Source of the DNA: Pseudomonas sp. efr-133-TYG-5
Lineage (GTDB): Bacteria; Pseudomonadota; Gammaproteobacteria; Pseudomonadales; Pseudomonadaceae
DNA: 64,000 nucleotides
Assembly: GCF_030209175.1 (NCBI RefSeq)
Contig: NZ_JARVSM010000001.1
Span: 1,798,001 to 1,862,000 of the forward strand
Direction of reading: 5' to 3'
Shown: positions 42,918-52,491 of the stretch, one piece after another
How the letters are laid out: the number at the start of each line of letters is the position of its first letter
Position numbering within the stretch: position 1 is the stretch's first letter
The notes under the pieces: generated by a model
What the model was told of the DNA's origin: nothing
The model's input: the letters and a program-made list of their open reading frames with translations, nothing else
The model's database searches: none
Position numbers and translations under genes: made by a program

Positions 42918-42956
42918 AAAAAAAAGCCCGATCTCGCTAATGCGTTCAATCGGGCT
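42918..42956 (-). terminator. Terminator of the azoreductase gene
   Basis: On the minus strand the hairpin AGCCCGAT / ATCGGGCT with a 16-base loop is followed by seven or eight T residues. It lies about 110 bases past the azoreductase stop codon. Confidence 0.85.
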
Positions 42957-43064
42957 ACAGCACTCAGGAGCAACAAGTGCAAAGGGAGGTTCGATGCGCG
43001 TAGAGCCTTGAAGGGGTTGCGCCAGGTCACTAGAACAAGCGGCGATTATCTGACGATTAACATA

Positions 43065-43664
43065 TCAGGCGACCTGGGCCAGTTTGGCGTTGGCCTGGTT
43101 CAGGCCCTTCTCCTGGAAGTCGCCACCCAGGTTCATGCCTTCGGCGTGGATGAAGGTCACATCGTGGATGCCGATGAAGCCCATCACCTGGCGCAGGTAC
43201 GGTTCCTGGTGGTCGGCCGGGCCGCCGGCATAGATGCCGCCGCGAGCCGTGAGCACGTAGGCACGCTTGCCGCTGAGCAGGCCTTGCGGGCCGTTCTCGG
43301 TGTACTTGAAGGTCACGCCGGCACGCAGCACATGGTCAAGCCAGGCCTTGAGGGTGCTCGGGATGGCGAAGTTGTACATCGGCGCGGCCATCACCAGCAC
43401 ATCGGCGGCGAGCAATTCATCGGTCAGTTCATTGGAGCGTTCGAGCGAGGCCTGTTCGCTGGCGTTGCGCTGTTCGGCGGGTTTCATCCAGCCGCCCAGC
43501 AAATGGCTGTCCAGGTGCGGCACCGGGTTCACGGCGAGGTCGCGCACGCTGATCTGATCGGCCGGGTGCGCCGCTTGCCACTGCTTGATGAAGGTCTGGG
43601 TCAGCTGACGGGACACCGAGTCTTGCTGGCGGGCGCTGCTTTCGATGATCAGAACGCGGGACAT
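43065..43664 (-). CDS. azoR: FMN-dependent NADH-azoreductase
   Basis: A 199-aa flavodoxin-like protein of the AzoR family, which reduces quinones and azo compounds with NAD(P)H and FMN. Visible motifs are the phosphate-binding loop 'IESSARQQDSVSRQLT' at the N-terminus, 'MAAPMYNFAIPSTLKAWLDH' around residues 92-111 and 'LTARGGIYAGGPADHQEPYL' near the C-terminal half. The dimer-forming signature is complete. GGAGG lies near the ATG. Its neighbours offer no clear link; such enzymes are often induced by electrophiles. Confidence 0.92.
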   Translation of the reverse strand: MSRVLIIESSARQQDSVSRQLTQTFIKQWQAAHPADQISVRDLAVNPVPHLDSHLLGGWMKPAEQRNASEQASLERSNELTDELLAADVLVMAAPMYNFAIPSTLKAWLDHVLRAGVTFKYTENGPQGLLSGKRAYVLTARGGIYAGGPADHQEPYLRQVMGFIGIHDVTFIHAEGMNLGGDFQEKGLNQANAKLAQVA

Positions 43665-43786
43665 GTTGTGTAGCCTCCATCCGAGAATGTTGTAAGTCGA
43701 TGGAGTGAAGATTAAACAGAGTCATATCGATGAAAAAGCGCAAATAACTGCTATAAAGCATCGATAAATTCGTTTATAAGCTGAAC

Positions 43787-43820
43787 ACACCCCGGTGAGC
43801 GCGAGCGTCCACCGGGGTGT
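43787..43820 (-). terminator. Probable terminator of the small secreted-protein gene
   Basis: Arms acaccccggtg and caccggggtgt (perfect 11 bp) with a 12-base loop lie 5 bases past the stop codon of the gene at 43825. The T-tract on the minus strand is poor, so the call rests on the stem. Confidence 0.6.
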
Positions 43821-43824
43821 AACG

Positions 43825-44139
43825 TTATTTCGCGGTGCAGCTCAGATTGACGCGCAGCTTGATGATGGTGCGAGTGAACTTGGCGGTGGCGTTCTTGTGC
43901 TTGCCCGCCGGCACTTCGATATTGCGCGTGCGTGGCGCCTCCGGGCCGTTGTTGAACACCACTTTGCAGAGCGCATCGACATCGCCGTAGTTGTTCACCT
44001 GGATCGAACCGATGTCTTTATCGGTGTCATAGGCGTTGTAGTCGATCTTCAGACCGTTGAGATCCTTTTCCACATCGATCGGATAGGCGAACGCCGTCAG
44101 CGGCAGCAGCGCCAGCAACACACAACAGATTTTTTTCAT
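43825..44139 (-). CDS. Small periplasmic protein, unknown
   Basis: A 104-aa exported protein with signal peptide MKKICCVLLALLPLTAFA, cut before YPIDVEKDL. The mature part is beta-rich: 'NGLKIDYNAYDTDKDIGSIQVNNYGDVDALCKVVFNNGPE' in pieces, ending 'IIKLRVNLSCTAK'. Two cysteines probably form a disulfide. Similar Pseudomonas proteins are often mis-named phosphoglycerate kinase; there is no kinase motif. It is divergent from the LysR gene at 44189 with only 49 bases between. Confidence 0.75.
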   Translation of the reverse strand: MKKICCVLLALLPLTAFAYPIDVEKDLNGLKIDYNAYDTDKDIGSIQVNNYGDVDALCKVVFNNGPEAPRTRNIEVPAGKHKNATAKFTRTIIKLRVNLSCTAK

Positions 44140-44188
44140 TCGGCAGTCTCCATGAGGGACAGCCAGCTTAGGACAAGAGGAGCTATTG

Positions 44189-45112
44189 ATGAAAGCGCCC
44201 CGCGTGACCCTGGATCAATGGCGGACATTGCAGGCCGTGGTCGACCATGGCGGCTTCGCCCAGGCTGCCGAGGCCCTGCATCGCTCGCAATCGTCGGTGA
44301 GTTACACCGTGGCGCGCATGCAGGATCAGCTCGGCGTGCCGTTGCTGCGCATCGACGGCCGCAAGGCCGTGCTGACCGAGGCCGGCGGCGTGCTGCTGCG
44401 CCGTTCGCGGCAACTGGTGAAACAGGCCAGCCAACTGGAGGACCTCGCCCATCACATGGAACAAGGCTGGGAGGCCGAGGTCCGTCTGGTGGTCGATGCC
44501 GCTTACCCGAGCGCGCGCCTGGTCCGCGCGCTGACGGCGTTCATGCCGCAGAGCCGTGGCTGCCGCGTGCGCCTGCGCGAGGAAGTGTTGTCGGGGGTCG
44601 AGGAAGTGCTGCTCGAAGGCGTCGCCGATCTGGCGATCACCGGCCTGAGCATTCCCGGCTACCTCGGCACGGAACTGAGCGATGTCGAGTTCGTCGCCGT
44701 CGCCAACCCGGAGCATCCGTTGCACCGACTCAATCGTGAACTGAGCTTCCAGGACCTGGAAACCCAGATGCAGGTGGTGATCCGCGACTCCGGGCGTCAG
44801 CAGCCGCGCGACGTCGGCTGGCTCGGCGCCGAACAGCGCTGGACGGTCGGCAGCCTGGCCACGGCCGCCACGTTCGTCAGCAGCGGCCTGGGTTTCGCCT
44901 GGCTGCCGCGGCACATGATCGAACGCGAATTGAAGGAAGGCACGCTCAAGCTGCTACCGTTGGATCAGGGTGGCAGCCGCAACCCGAGCTTCTATCTGTA
45001 TTCGAACAAGGACAAACCGCTGGGCCCGGCGACACAGATCCTCATCGAACTGCTGCGTACCTTCGACACGTTGCCGCTGGACGCCCCGTTCGCCGCTCCT
45101 GAACAAGCCTGA
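44189..45112 (+). CDS. LysR-family regulator
   Basis: A 307-aa LysR-type regulator. The N-terminal winged helix includes 'RTLQAVVDHGGFAQAAEALH' and 'SQSSVSYTVARMQDQLG'; the effector domain extends to the C-terminus. The ATG at 44189 has GAGGAG 6 bases upstream, better than a TTG at 44186. It shares a 49-base gap with the divergent small secreted-protein gene and precedes an alpha/beta hydrolase gene by 14 bases, so it probably leads that run of genes. Confidence 0.87.
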   Translation: MKAPRVTLDQWRTLQAVVDHGGFAQAAEALHRSQSSVSYTVARMQDQLGVPLLRIDGRKAVLTEAGGVLLRRSRQLVKQASQLEDLAHHMEQGWEAEVRLVVDAAYPSARLVRALTAFMPQSRGCRVRLREEVLSGVEEVLLEGVADLAITGLSIPGYLGTELSDVEFVAVANPEHPLHRLNRELSFQDLETQMQVVIRDSGRQQPRDVGWLGAEQRWTVGSLATAATFVSSGLGFAWLPRHMIERELKEGTLKLLPLDQGGSRNPSFYLYSNKDKPLGPATQILIELLRTFDTLPLDAPFAAPEQA

Positions 45113-45126
45113 CACGGAGTCCACCG

Positions 45127-45930
45127 ATGGCGTATTTCGAACATGAAGGTTGCAACCTGCACTACGAGGAATATGGCCACGGTTCGCCGTTGTTGCTGGT
45201 CCACGGGCTCGGCTCGAGCACCCTGGACTGGGAAATGCAGATCCCGACGCTGGCCGCGCATTACCGGGTAATTGTCCCGGACGTGCGCGGCCACGGCCGC
45301 TCGGACAAGCCGCGCGAGCGCTACAGCATCGCCGGATTCAGCGCCGACATGCTGGCCCTGCTCGATCACTTGAACCTTGGCCCGGTGCATTACGTCGGGC
45401 TGTCCATGGGCGGCATGATCGGCTTCCAGTTCGCCGTCGATCAACCGCAGAGGCTGAAAAGCCTGACCATCGTTAACAGCGCGCCCGAAGTGAAAATCCG
45501 CAGCCGCGACGACTACTGGCAGTGGTTCAAGCGCTGGGGCCTGATGCGCGTGCTGAGCCTGGCCACCATCGGCAAGGCGCTGGGCGGCAAACTTTTTCCC
45601 AAGCCTGAACAGGCCGATCTGCGGCGCAAAATGACCGAGCGCTGGGCAAAAAACGACAAACGTGCTTATCTCGCCAGCTTCGATGCGATTGTTGGCTGGG
45701 GGGTTCAGGAACGACTTTCCAGGGTCACCTGTCCAACCCTCATCGTCAGCGCCGACCGTGACTACACGCCGGTCGCGCTGAAAGAAAGCTATGCCAGACT
45801 GTTGCCCGATGCGCGGCTGGTGGTGATCGCCGATTCGCGCCACGCCACCCCGCTCGATCAACCCGAACGCTTCAATCAAACGCTGCTGGAGTTTCTCGCC
45901 ACAGCCGATATTCACCCTCAGGATCACTGA
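45127..45930 (+). CDS. Alpha/beta-fold hydrolase
   Basis: A 267-aa cytoplasmic hydrolase. The oxyanion 'LLVHGLGSS' lies near residue 24, 'DVRGHGRSDKP' at about 57-67, the nucleophile elbow GLSMGG near residue 96-101, the acid in 'IVSADRDYTP' and the catalytic His in 'ADSRHATPLD'. It resembles 3-oxoadipate enol-lactonase and esterase-like members, but the substrate is undetermined. The next gene starts 3 bases after its stop, so it is translationally linked to the cyclophilin gene. Confidence 0.87.
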   Translation: MAYFEHEGCNLHYEEYGHGSPLLLVHGLGSSTLDWEMQIPTLAAHYRVIVPDVRGHGRSDKPRERYSIAGFSADMLALLDHLNLGPVHYVGLSMGGMIGFQFAVDQPQRLKSLTIVNSAPEVKIRSRDDYWQWFKRWGLMRVLSLATIGKALGGKLFPKPEQADLRRKMTERWAKNDKRAYLASFDAIVGWGVQERLSRVTCPTLIVSADRDYTPVALKESYARLLPDARLVVIADSRHATPLDQPERFNQTLLEFLATADIHPQDH

Positions 45931-45933
45931 CCC

Positions 45934-46497
45934 ATGCTGAAAAAACTCGCCCTCGCCGCCGGCTCCGTGCTGTTCGCCGCCAACCTGATGGCTGCCACGC
46001 CGGCCGCAGCGCCGCACGTGCTGCTGGACACCACCAACGGCCAGATCGAAATCGAACTGGACCCGGTCAAGGCACCGATCAGTACCAAGAACTTCCTCGC
46101 CTACGTCGACAAGGGTTTCTACACCAACACCATTTTCCACCGCGTGATCCCGGGCTTCATGGCCCAGGGCGGCGGTTTTACCCAGCAGATGGTGCAGAAG
46201 CCGACTGACGCGCCGATCAAGAACGAAGCCAGCAACGGCCTGCATAACGTGCGTGGCACGCTGTCGATGGCGCGCACGTCCGATCCGAACTCGGCCACCA
46301 GCCAGTTCTTCATCAACGTCGCCGACAACGCCTTCCTCGATCCAGGCCGTGACGCCGGTTACGCCGTATTCGCCAAAGTGGTCAAGGGCATGGATGTGGT
46401 CGACATCATCGTCAATTCGCAAACCACGACCAAACAGGGCATGCAAAACGTGCCTGTCGACCCTGTGATCATCAAGTCGGCCAAGCGCATCGACTAA
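45934..46497 (+). CDS. ppiA: Periplasmic cyclophilin-type peptidyl-prolyl isomerase
   Basis: A 187-aa PPIase of the cyclophilin A family, which speeds proline isomerisation in the periplasm. The signal peptide [20 protein letters not shown] is cut near residue 20-22. Core motifs are '[13 protein letters not shown]' (catalytic Arg), '[19 protein letters not shown]' and '[14 protein letters not shown]'. The gene follows the hydrolase at 3 bases. The arrangement is otherwise unremarkable. Confidence 0.92.
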   Translation: MLKKLALAAGSVLFAANLMAATPAAAPHVLLDTTNGQIEIELDPVKAPISTKNFLAYVDKGFYTNTIFHRVIPGFMAQGGGFTQQMVQKPTDAPIKNEASNGLHNVRGTLSMARTSDPNSATSQFFINVADNAFLDPGRDAGYAVFAKVVKGMDVVDIIVNSQTTTKQGMQNVPVDPVIIKSAKRID

Positions 46498-46584
46498 GCT
46501 GTACAGGGCGTTCCGAGCGGTCGCGGGCCATCCCCGCACCGCTCACATCGATAAAAGGAGCGCCCGGTTGCGGGCGGTTATCTG

Positions 46585-48417
46585 ATGCTCTATCGCCGTT
46601 TTGAACAACTGATCGACATCTTTCGCGACGCCCCGACCGCGGCGCCGCCGAATCGTGTGCTGCCCTTCTACACCTATTACCTGAAGCAGGTCTGGCCGAG
46701 TTTCGCCGCCCTGCTGGTGGTCGGCCTGTTCGCCGCGCTGATTGAAGTGGCGCTGTTCAGCTACCTGAGCCGCATCATCGATCTGGCCCAAGGCACGCCA
46801 AACCCGAATTTCTTCCGTGAGCACGCCCTCGAACTGACCTGGATGGTCGTGGTCGCGCTGGTGCTGCGGCCGATCTTTTTTGCCCTGCACGACCTGCTCG
46901 TGCACCAGACCCTCAGCCCCGGCATGACCAGCCTGATTCGCTGGCAGAACCACAGCTACGTGCTCAAGCAGAGCCTGAATTTCTTCCAGAACGACTTCGC
47001 CGGGCGCATCGCCCAGCGCATCATGCAGACCGGCAACTCGCTGCGCGATTCGGCCGTGCAGGCCGTGGATGCGCTGTGGCACGTGCTGATCTATGCGATC
47101 AGTTCGCTGGTGCTGTTCGCCGAAGCCGACTGGCGCCTGATCATCCCGCTGCTGATGTGGATCGGCGCCTACATCGGCGCGCTTTACTACTTCGTGCCAC
47201 GGGTCAAGGACCGCTCGGTGGCAGCCTCCGACGCCCGCTCGAAACTGATGGGACGGATCGTCGACGGCTACACCAACATCGCCACCCTGAAGCTGTTCGC
47301 CCACACCAATTTCGAACAGCATTACGCCCGCGAGGCGATTCAGGAGCAGACCGAAAAAGCGCAACTGGCCGGCCGCGTGGTCACCAGCATGGACGTCGCC
47401 ATCACCACCATGAACGGCCTGCTGATCGTCAGCACCACGGCGCTGGCGCTGTGGCTGTGGACGCAGTCGCTGATCTCGGTCGGGGCGATTGCCCTGGCGA
47501 CCGGTCTGGTCATTCGTATCGTCAACATGTCCGGCTGGATCATGTGGGTGGTCACCGGGATTTTCGAAAACATCGGCATGGTCCAGGACGGCCTGCAGAC
47601 TATCTCGCAGCCCGTCAGCGTCACCGATCACGAGCAGGCCAAACCGCTGGCGGTGGCCCGTGGCGAAGTGCGCTTCGAGCACGTGGATTTTCACTACGGC
47701 AAGCAGAAAGGCATCATCGGCGACCTCAACCTGACGATCAAACCGGGCGAGAAAATCGGTCTGATCGGCCCGTCCGGCGCCGGCAAGTCGACGCTGGTCA
47801 ACCTGTTGCTGCGTCTGTATGACGTCGAGGGTGGCCGGATCCTGATCGATGGCCAGAACATCGCCGAAGTCGGCCAGGAAAGCCTGCGCGCGCGGATCGG
47901 CATGATTACCCAGGATACCTCGCTGCTGCACCGTTCGATCCGCGACAACCTGCTGTACGGCAAGCCCGACGCGAGCGACGCCGAACTCTGGGACGCGGTG
48001 CACAAGGCCCGCGCCGACGAGTTCATCCCGCTGCTCTCGGACGCCGAGGGCCGCACCGGGTTCGACGCGCATGTCGGCGAGCGTGGCGTGAAGCTGTCCG
48101 GTGGTCAGCGCCAGCGCATCGCCATCGCGCGCGTGCTGCTCAAGGACGCGCCGATTCTGATCATGGACGAAGCGACTTCGGCGCTGGACTCGGAAGTCGA
48201 GGCGGCGATCCAGGAAAGCCTGGAAACCCTGATGCAGGGCAAGACCGTGATCGCCATCGCCCACCGCCTCTCGACCATCGCCCGCATGGATCGCCTGGTG
48301 GTGCTGGAGCAAGGCAGGATCGCCGAAAGCGGCACCCATGCCGAACTGCTGGCCCAGCGCGGCTTGTATGCGCGCCTGTGGCAGCACCAGACCGGCGGAT
48401 TTGTCGGGATCGACTGA
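46585..48417 (+). CDS. ABC exporter, fused permease and ATPase
   Basis: A 610-aa MsbA/MDR-type half-transporter. Six membrane helices cover about residues 35-330. The nucleotide-binding domain has Walker A GPSGAGKST, signature 'VKLSGGQRQR', Walker B ILIMDEATSALD and the switch in 'IAHRLST'. It follows ppiA by 87 bases. Family members export lipids, drugs or peptides; a substrate cannot be inferred. A terminator follows. Confidence 0.9.
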   Translation: MLYRRFEQLIDIFRDAPTAAPPNRVLPFYTYYLKQVWPSFAALLVVGLFAALIEVALFSYLSRIIDLAQGTPNPNFFREHALELTWMVVVALVLRPIFFALHDLLVHQTLSPGMTSLIRWQNHSYVLKQSLNFFQNDFAGRIAQRIMQTGNSLRDSAVQAVDALWHVLIYAISSLVLFAEADWRLIIPLLMWIGAYIGALYYFVPRVKDRSVAASDARSKLMGRIVDGYTNIATLKLFAHTNFEQHYAREAIQEQTEKAQLAGRVVTSMDVAITTMNGLLIVSTTALALWLWTQSLISVGAIALATGLVIRIVNMSGWIMWVVTGIFENIGMVQDGLQTISQPVSVTDHEQAKPLAVARGEVRFEHVDFHYGKQKGIIGDLNLTIKPGEKIGLIGPSGAGKSTLVNLLLRLYDVEGGRILIDGQNIAEVGQESLRARIGMITQDTSLLHRSIRDNLLYGKPDASDAELWDAVHKARADEFIPLLSDAEGRTGFDAHVGERGVKLSGGQRQRIAIARVLLKDAPILIMDEATSALDSEVEAAIQESLETLMQGKTVIAIAHRLSTIARMDRLVVLEQGRIAESGTHAELLAQRGLYARLWQHQTGGFVGID

Positions 48418-48451
48418 ACGCAACCCAAGCGCCACGATCCGCCACCCCGGA

Positions 48452-48493
48452 AACCGCCAGAGCCCGCCAACCACGGGGCCTGGCGGTTTTTTC
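48452..48493 (+). terminator. Terminator after the ABC exporter
   Basis: Arms aaccgccag and ctggcggtt flank a GC-rich loop of about 20 bases and are followed by TTTT. It lies 35 bases past the stop codon. Confidence 0.85.
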
Positions 48494-48621
48494 GTGGCCG
48501 CTGGAAATCGGCGCAAACCCTGCTGTACTCAGCCAAGGTTCCGGAAGTGGGGCCTGTCGTAAGTCTGCAGGGAAGCACAACTCGATTCAGTCTCGATAGC
48601 ATGCCTATCAAGGAGACTTGC

Positions 48622-49317
48622 ATGTCTCTGTTCAAACGCTCGGTGACGGAGTCACTGGGCACGTTCTGGCTGGTTCTGGGTGGTTGCGGCAGTGCAGTAA
48701 TCGCAGCGTCTTCGCCCTTGGGTATCGGGGTGCTGGGGGTCGCCCTGGCGTTTGGTCTGACGGTGCTGACCATGGCATTCGCCATCGGCCACATCAGCGG
48801 ATGTCATCTCAACCCGGCCGTCTCGGTCGGTCTGTGCGTCGGCGGCCGATTCCCGGCCAAGGAACTGCCCGCCTACATCATCGCCCAGGTGATCGGCGGG
48901 ATTCTCGCGGCGGCCCTGCTGTACGCCATCGCCAGTGGTCGAGAGGGCTTCGATATTGCCGCGGGCCTGGCCTCCAACGGCTATGGCGAGCATTCCCCCG
49001 GCAAGTATTCGATGGCCAGCGGGTTTGTCACGGAGCTGGTGATGACTGCCATGTTCGTGGTGATCATCCTCGGCGCCACCGACAAACGCGCACCGCCGGG
49101 GCTGGCGCCGATCGCCATCGGCCTGGGCCTGACGCTGATCCACTTGATCTCGATTCCCGTCACCAACACCTCGGTCAATCCGGCGCGCAGTACCGGCCCG
49201 GCGCTGATGGTCGGTGGCTGGGCCATCGCGCAATTGTGGATGTTCTGGGTCGCGCCGCTGTTGGGCGCGGTAGTTGGCGGGGTGATTTATCGCTGGCTGG
49301 GCAGCGACGACCGCTGA
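48622..49317 (+). CDS. aqpZ: Aquaporin Z
   Basis: A 231-aa water channel with six membrane helices and two half-helices bearing the NPA boxes: NPAVS (about residue 63) and NPARS (about 185). The selectivity-filter positions fit a water-specific pore: His in 'LIHLISIPV', Thr in '[10 protein letters not shown]', and the Arg after NPA. The start at 48622 has AAGGAG 6 bases upstream; the longer frame from 48547 is not plausible. It is a single-gene unit. Confidence 0.93.
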   Translation: MSLFKRSVTESLGTFWLVLGGCGSAVIAASSPLGIGVLGVALAFGLTVLTMAFAIGHISGCHLNPAVSVGLCVGGRFPAKELPAYIIAQVIGGILAAALLYAIASGREGFDIAAGLASNGYGEHSPGKYSMASGFVTELVMTAMFVVIILGATDKRAPPGLAPIAIGLGLTLIHLISIPVTNTSVNPARSTGPALMVGGWAIAQLWMFWVAPLLGAVVGGVIYRWLGSDDR

Positions 49318-49361
49318 CGAAGCCGGCGCCTCCCGCTGAGGGTGCGGGCCCGCCCGCGCCC

Positions 49362-50486
49362 TCAGGTTTGCCGATACGGCAAGGCACTGCGCGCCTCTTC
49401 GGCGTAGGCCAGCACACCGGCGCGTTCCTGGTGCAGGAAGTCTTTGACCGCCGCTTTCAGGCCCGGATGGCGCAGGTAATGCCAGGAATGCGTGATCACC
49501 GGTTCGAAGCCGCGAATCAGCTTGTGCTCGCCCTGGGCGCCGGCATCGAAACGCTGTAGTCCCTGGGCAATCGCGTATTCCATGCCCTGGTAGAAACAGG
49601 TTTCGAAATGCAGCCGGTCGAACTCTGCCAGGCACCCCCAGTAGCGTCCGTAGAAGCTGTCGCCACCGACCAGGCTGAAGGCCATCGCCACCGGCCGTGA
49701 ACCCTGTTTGGCCAGCACCACACGAATCGCTTGCGGCATGCGCTCGGCCAGCAGGCTGAAGAAGGCTCGGGTCAGGTAGGGTGCCTGGCGCCGTACCGCG
49801 TAGGTGTTGGCGTAGCAGGCGTAGACAAAATCCCACTGCGCCTCGCTGAGCGCGTGCCCCTCCAGCCATTCGAATTCGAACCCCTGCCCCGCCACTTGCT
49901 CGCGCTCCTTGCGCATCTGCTTGCGCTTGCGCGAACTGAGCACGTCGAGGAAATCCTGGAAGTCGCGGTAGCCGCGATTGTGCCAGTGATACTGACAGCC
50001 GATGCGCTGCAGCCAGCCTGGCTGTTCAGCCATGGCTGCGTCGGTAAAGGCATCGGTGAAGTTGATGTGGGCGCTGGAGAGTTCTTCGACCTCGAGGTAA
50101 CCCGGCAGGCTCTTGAGCAGCTCGAAGCCATCCTCGACATTCGCCGCCAGCAAGCGCGGCCCGCTGACCGGACTGAAGGGCACGGCGACCAGCAGCTTGG
50201 GGTAGTAATCGATACCGGCGCGGGCGCAGGCATCGGCCCAGCCGTGGTCGAACACGTACTCCCCGTAGGAGTGCCATTTGCGATAGGCCGGCAGCGCGGC
50301 GATCAGGCGCTCGCCTTCGATGTGCAGCAAATGCTCCGCGTGCCAGCCGGTGTGCGCACCGACACTGCCGCTGTCTTCCAGTGCGCCGAGAAAGGCGTGG
50401 CGCAGAAATGGCTGGTTTTCCGGCACCAGGGCATCCCAGGTGGCCGGGGCAATTTCCGACAGATTCTGCAGGCGCTGCAACGGCAT
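49362..50486 (-). CDS. GNAT-superfamily acyltransferase, COG3146 type
   Basis: A 374-aa cytoplasmic protein of the COG3146 (peptidogalycan-like GNAT) family. The central part 'FLDVLSSRKRKQMRKEREQV' and 'GDSFYGRYWGC' with 'LHFETCFYQGMEYAI' is the conserved core. The start at 50486 has GGAGA about 8 bases upstream; an in-frame GTG at 50501 overlaps it. The acyl acceptor is unknown. It is monocistronic between aqpZ and a porin gene. Confidence 0.8.
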   Translation of the reverse strand: MPLQRLQNLSEIAPATWDALVPENQPFLRHAFLGALEDSGSVGAHTGWHAEHLLHIEGERLIAALPAYRKWHSYGEYVFDHGWADACARAGIDYYPKLLVAVPFSPVSGPRLLAANVEDGFELLKSLPGYLEVEELSSAHINFTDAFTDAAMAEQPGWLQRIGCQYHWHNRGYRDFQDFLDVLSSRKRKQMRKEREQVAGQGFEFEWLEGHALSEAQWDFVYACYANTYAVRRQAPYLTRAFFSLLAERMPQAIRVVLAKQGSRPVAMAFSLVGGDSFYGRYWGCLAEFDRLHFETCFYQGMEYAIAQGLQRFDAGAQGEHKLIRGFEPVITHSWHYLRHPGLKAAVKDFLHQERAGVLAYAEEARSALPYRQT

Positions 50487-50767
50487 CAACGAGCTCTCCA
50501 CATCTTGGTTCCAAGCCTGGCGAGTATCGCCTATCGCCAGCCATTACACACCCGCAATCGGGCGACAGCGCTCTAGATCAATAGTTCAGCGCCGATGCGC
50601 ATCGTCACGAACCTGCCATCACTGTGCCACCGGTCTGTCATAAACCATCGCGATACTGGCGCCTGTTTTTAGAGCGCCGGGTTCTACCCGGACACTGTTT
50701 TCCGACGTCCAAACCGTCGGTTGTGCCCAGGATGGTCAAGCCATCCCTCTCATCTTCGGAGATTGCT

Positions 50768-52090
50768 ATGCGTCTTGCTTCCACGAAAACTGCGGCGGCC
50801 CTGTGCGGTGGCCTGTTGCTGGCCATGAGCGTTCCGGCCAGCGCTGCAGTCGACGCCAAACTGCTCGACATGCTCAAGGCTAACGGTTCGATTTCCCAGG
50901 CTCAGTACGTCGAGCTGCAAGCTGAATTGGCCAAGGATCAGAAGGCTCAGCAAATCGCTCAGCAGGCTCAGCAAGAGACCAACGAACAGGTCGCTGCCGT
51001 CGCGAAAAAAACCAACGAACAAAGCGCCTTCGACCAGAAACTGGCCTGGGCCGCCAAGACCCAGTTCAAGGGCGATGTACGCATCCGTCAGGAAACCGTG
51101 AAGATCGACGGCGAGTCCAACAACGGCGGCCGTGACAAGGACCGGCAGCGCATCCGTGCGCGCCTGGGTGCCTACACCGAGATCAACCCGCAGGTCGACA
51201 CCGGCATCCGCATCGCCACCGGCGGCGGCGACGACGCCCGCTCGACCAACCAAGACATGGACAACTACTTCGACAAGAAGCAGATCTGGCTCGACCTGGG
51301 CTACATCGACTACCACCCGGACGCCATCAAGAACCTGCACGTGATCGGCGGCAAGATGCTGCAGCCGTGGGTGAGCATGGGCGACGTGATCTGGGATAGC
51401 GACATCAACCCGGAAGGTCTGGCCGTCACTTACAAGTACCCACTGGGCAGCAGCGCCGAACTGTTCGGCAGCCTGGGCAACTACACCCTCAAGGACAACG
51501 TCGACGGCGAAGGCGTGCAGTTCCGTCACGACCTGCGCCTGACCGCCGGCCAGCTGGGTAGCCGCTTCGCCATCACCGACAACCTGAAACTGACCCTGGG
51601 CGGCAGCGTCTACGCCTACCAGAACGACGAAGACAGCCGTTGCACCGGGACGTCGACACCGTGCGCCCTGTCGGTCAACGGCAACTCGGCGAACAACGAA
51701 TTCCGTCTGTACGAGGGCTTCAGCCAGATCGATATCGGCGGCCTGCCAATGCCGCTGTCGTTCTACGGCCAATACGTGAAGAACAACGACGCGGTGACCG
51801 ATGCCGACACCGCATGGCTGGTTGGCGCCAAGTCGAAAGTCTTCGGCCTGAACCTGGACTACAACTATCGTGACGTACAGCGCGACGCCGTGGTCGGTGC
51901 CTTCACCGATTCCGACTTCGCCAACGGCACCACCGGTTCGCGTGGTCACAAGTTCAAGGTCGGCTACGACATCGACAAGAACTTCGCCATCGGCGCCACT
52001 TACTTCCTGACCAAGGCTGACTTCTCCAGCCGCACGCAGCGTGATGCCGACACCAACACCCTGCAGCTGGACGCCGAAGCCAAGTTTTAA
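50768..52090 (+). CDS. Putative porin (Porin_5-like)
   Basis: A 440-aa outer-membrane protein. Signal peptide MRLASTKTAAALCGGLLLAM ends at SASA (about residue 27). Then comes a helical, Gln/Ala-rich coiled-coil stretch (about 30-85, 'AKDQKAQQIAQQAQQETNEQV') and a C-terminal barrel of alternating strands that ends in Phe. The coiled coil may contact peptidoglycan, as in OprP/SlpA-like porins. GGAG lies 6 bases before the ATG. The 281 bases upstream (50487-50767) carry the promoter, with no ORF. Confidence 0.85.
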   Translation: MRLASTKTAAALCGGLLLAMSVPASAAVDAKLLDMLKANGSISQAQYVELQAELAKDQKAQQIAQQAQQETNEQVAAVAKKTNEQSAFDQKLAWAAKTQFKGDVRIRQETVKIDGESNNGGRDKDRQRIRARLGAYTEINPQVDTGIRIATGGGDDARSTNQDMDNYFDKKQIWLDLGYIDYHPDAIKNLHVIGGKMLQPWVSMGDVIWDSDINPEGLAVTYKYPLGSSAELFGSLGNYTLKDNVDGEGVQFRHDLRLTAGQLGSRFAITDNLKLTLGGSVYAYQNDEDSRCTGTSTPCALSVNGNSANNEFRLYEGFSQIDIGGLPMPLSFYGQYVKNNDAVTDADTAWLVGAKSKVFGLNLDYNYRDVQRDAVVGAFTDSDFANGTTGSRGHKFKVGYDIDKNFAIGATYFLTKADFSSRTQRDADTNTLQLDAEAKF

Positions 52091-52180
52091 ACAGCGCAAT
52101 ACATAGCCTGGCGCCGGCGGGACGATCCCCATCATCCGTTCGTTTGCAGCCGCGCCGGGTTATGCCCTCCAGAAGTGACG

Positions 52181-52241
52181 AAGGCTGCGATCTTTTGCTC
52201 CTGTCTGAACCGACAGGAGCAAAAGATCGCAGCCTTGTTTT
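52181..52241 (+). terminator. Terminator of the porin gene, 25-bp stem
   Basis: Perfect arms at 52181-52205 and 52212-52236 close a 6-base loop (tgaacc); the stem is followed by GTTTT on the plus strand. It separates the porin gene from the converging anti-sigma gene and belongs to the 'ctgcgat' hairpin family. Confidence 0.85.
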
Positions 52242-52251
52242 CACGCGGTGC

Positions 52252-52491
52252 CTACGGCGGACTGTCCTTGCGGCGCTGCTCGGCCAGGCGCTCGGCCAAG
52301 GCCTCGACACCCTCCACCGGCGGCTCCGGCAGCGCCCGCAGCGTCGCCTGCATCAGACGCATCTGCCGAATGAACCGTCGGCAATTGCGACAGAACATCA
52401 GGTGATGACGCACCATCAGCCGCTCGCGAAAGCTCAATTGGCCATCGAGATAATCGCTGGATCGTGCCACTTGCTCCTTGCAGGTCAACAT
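52252..52491 (-). CDS. Zinc-finger anti-sigma factor
   Basis: A 79-aa protein with the zf-HC2/ZAS pattern 'LMVRHHLMFCRNCRRF' (HxxxCxxC, about residues 29-36) and a leading 'CKEQVARSSDYLDGQLS'. There is no membrane helix, so it is a soluble anti-sigma that should sense cytoplasmic redox or another signal. It overlaps the end of the sigma gene by 7 bases, so the two are co-translated. Confidence 0.85.
   Translation of the reverse strand: MLTCKEQVARSSDYLDGQLSFRERLMVRHHLMFCRNCRRFIRQMRLMQATLRALPEPPVEGVEALAERLAEQRRKDSPP

Noticed and set aside
43825..44139. Phosphoglycerate kinase as a name for the small periplasmic protein
   Set aside because: At 104 residues with a signal peptide and no nucleotide-binding motif it cannot be this enzyme.
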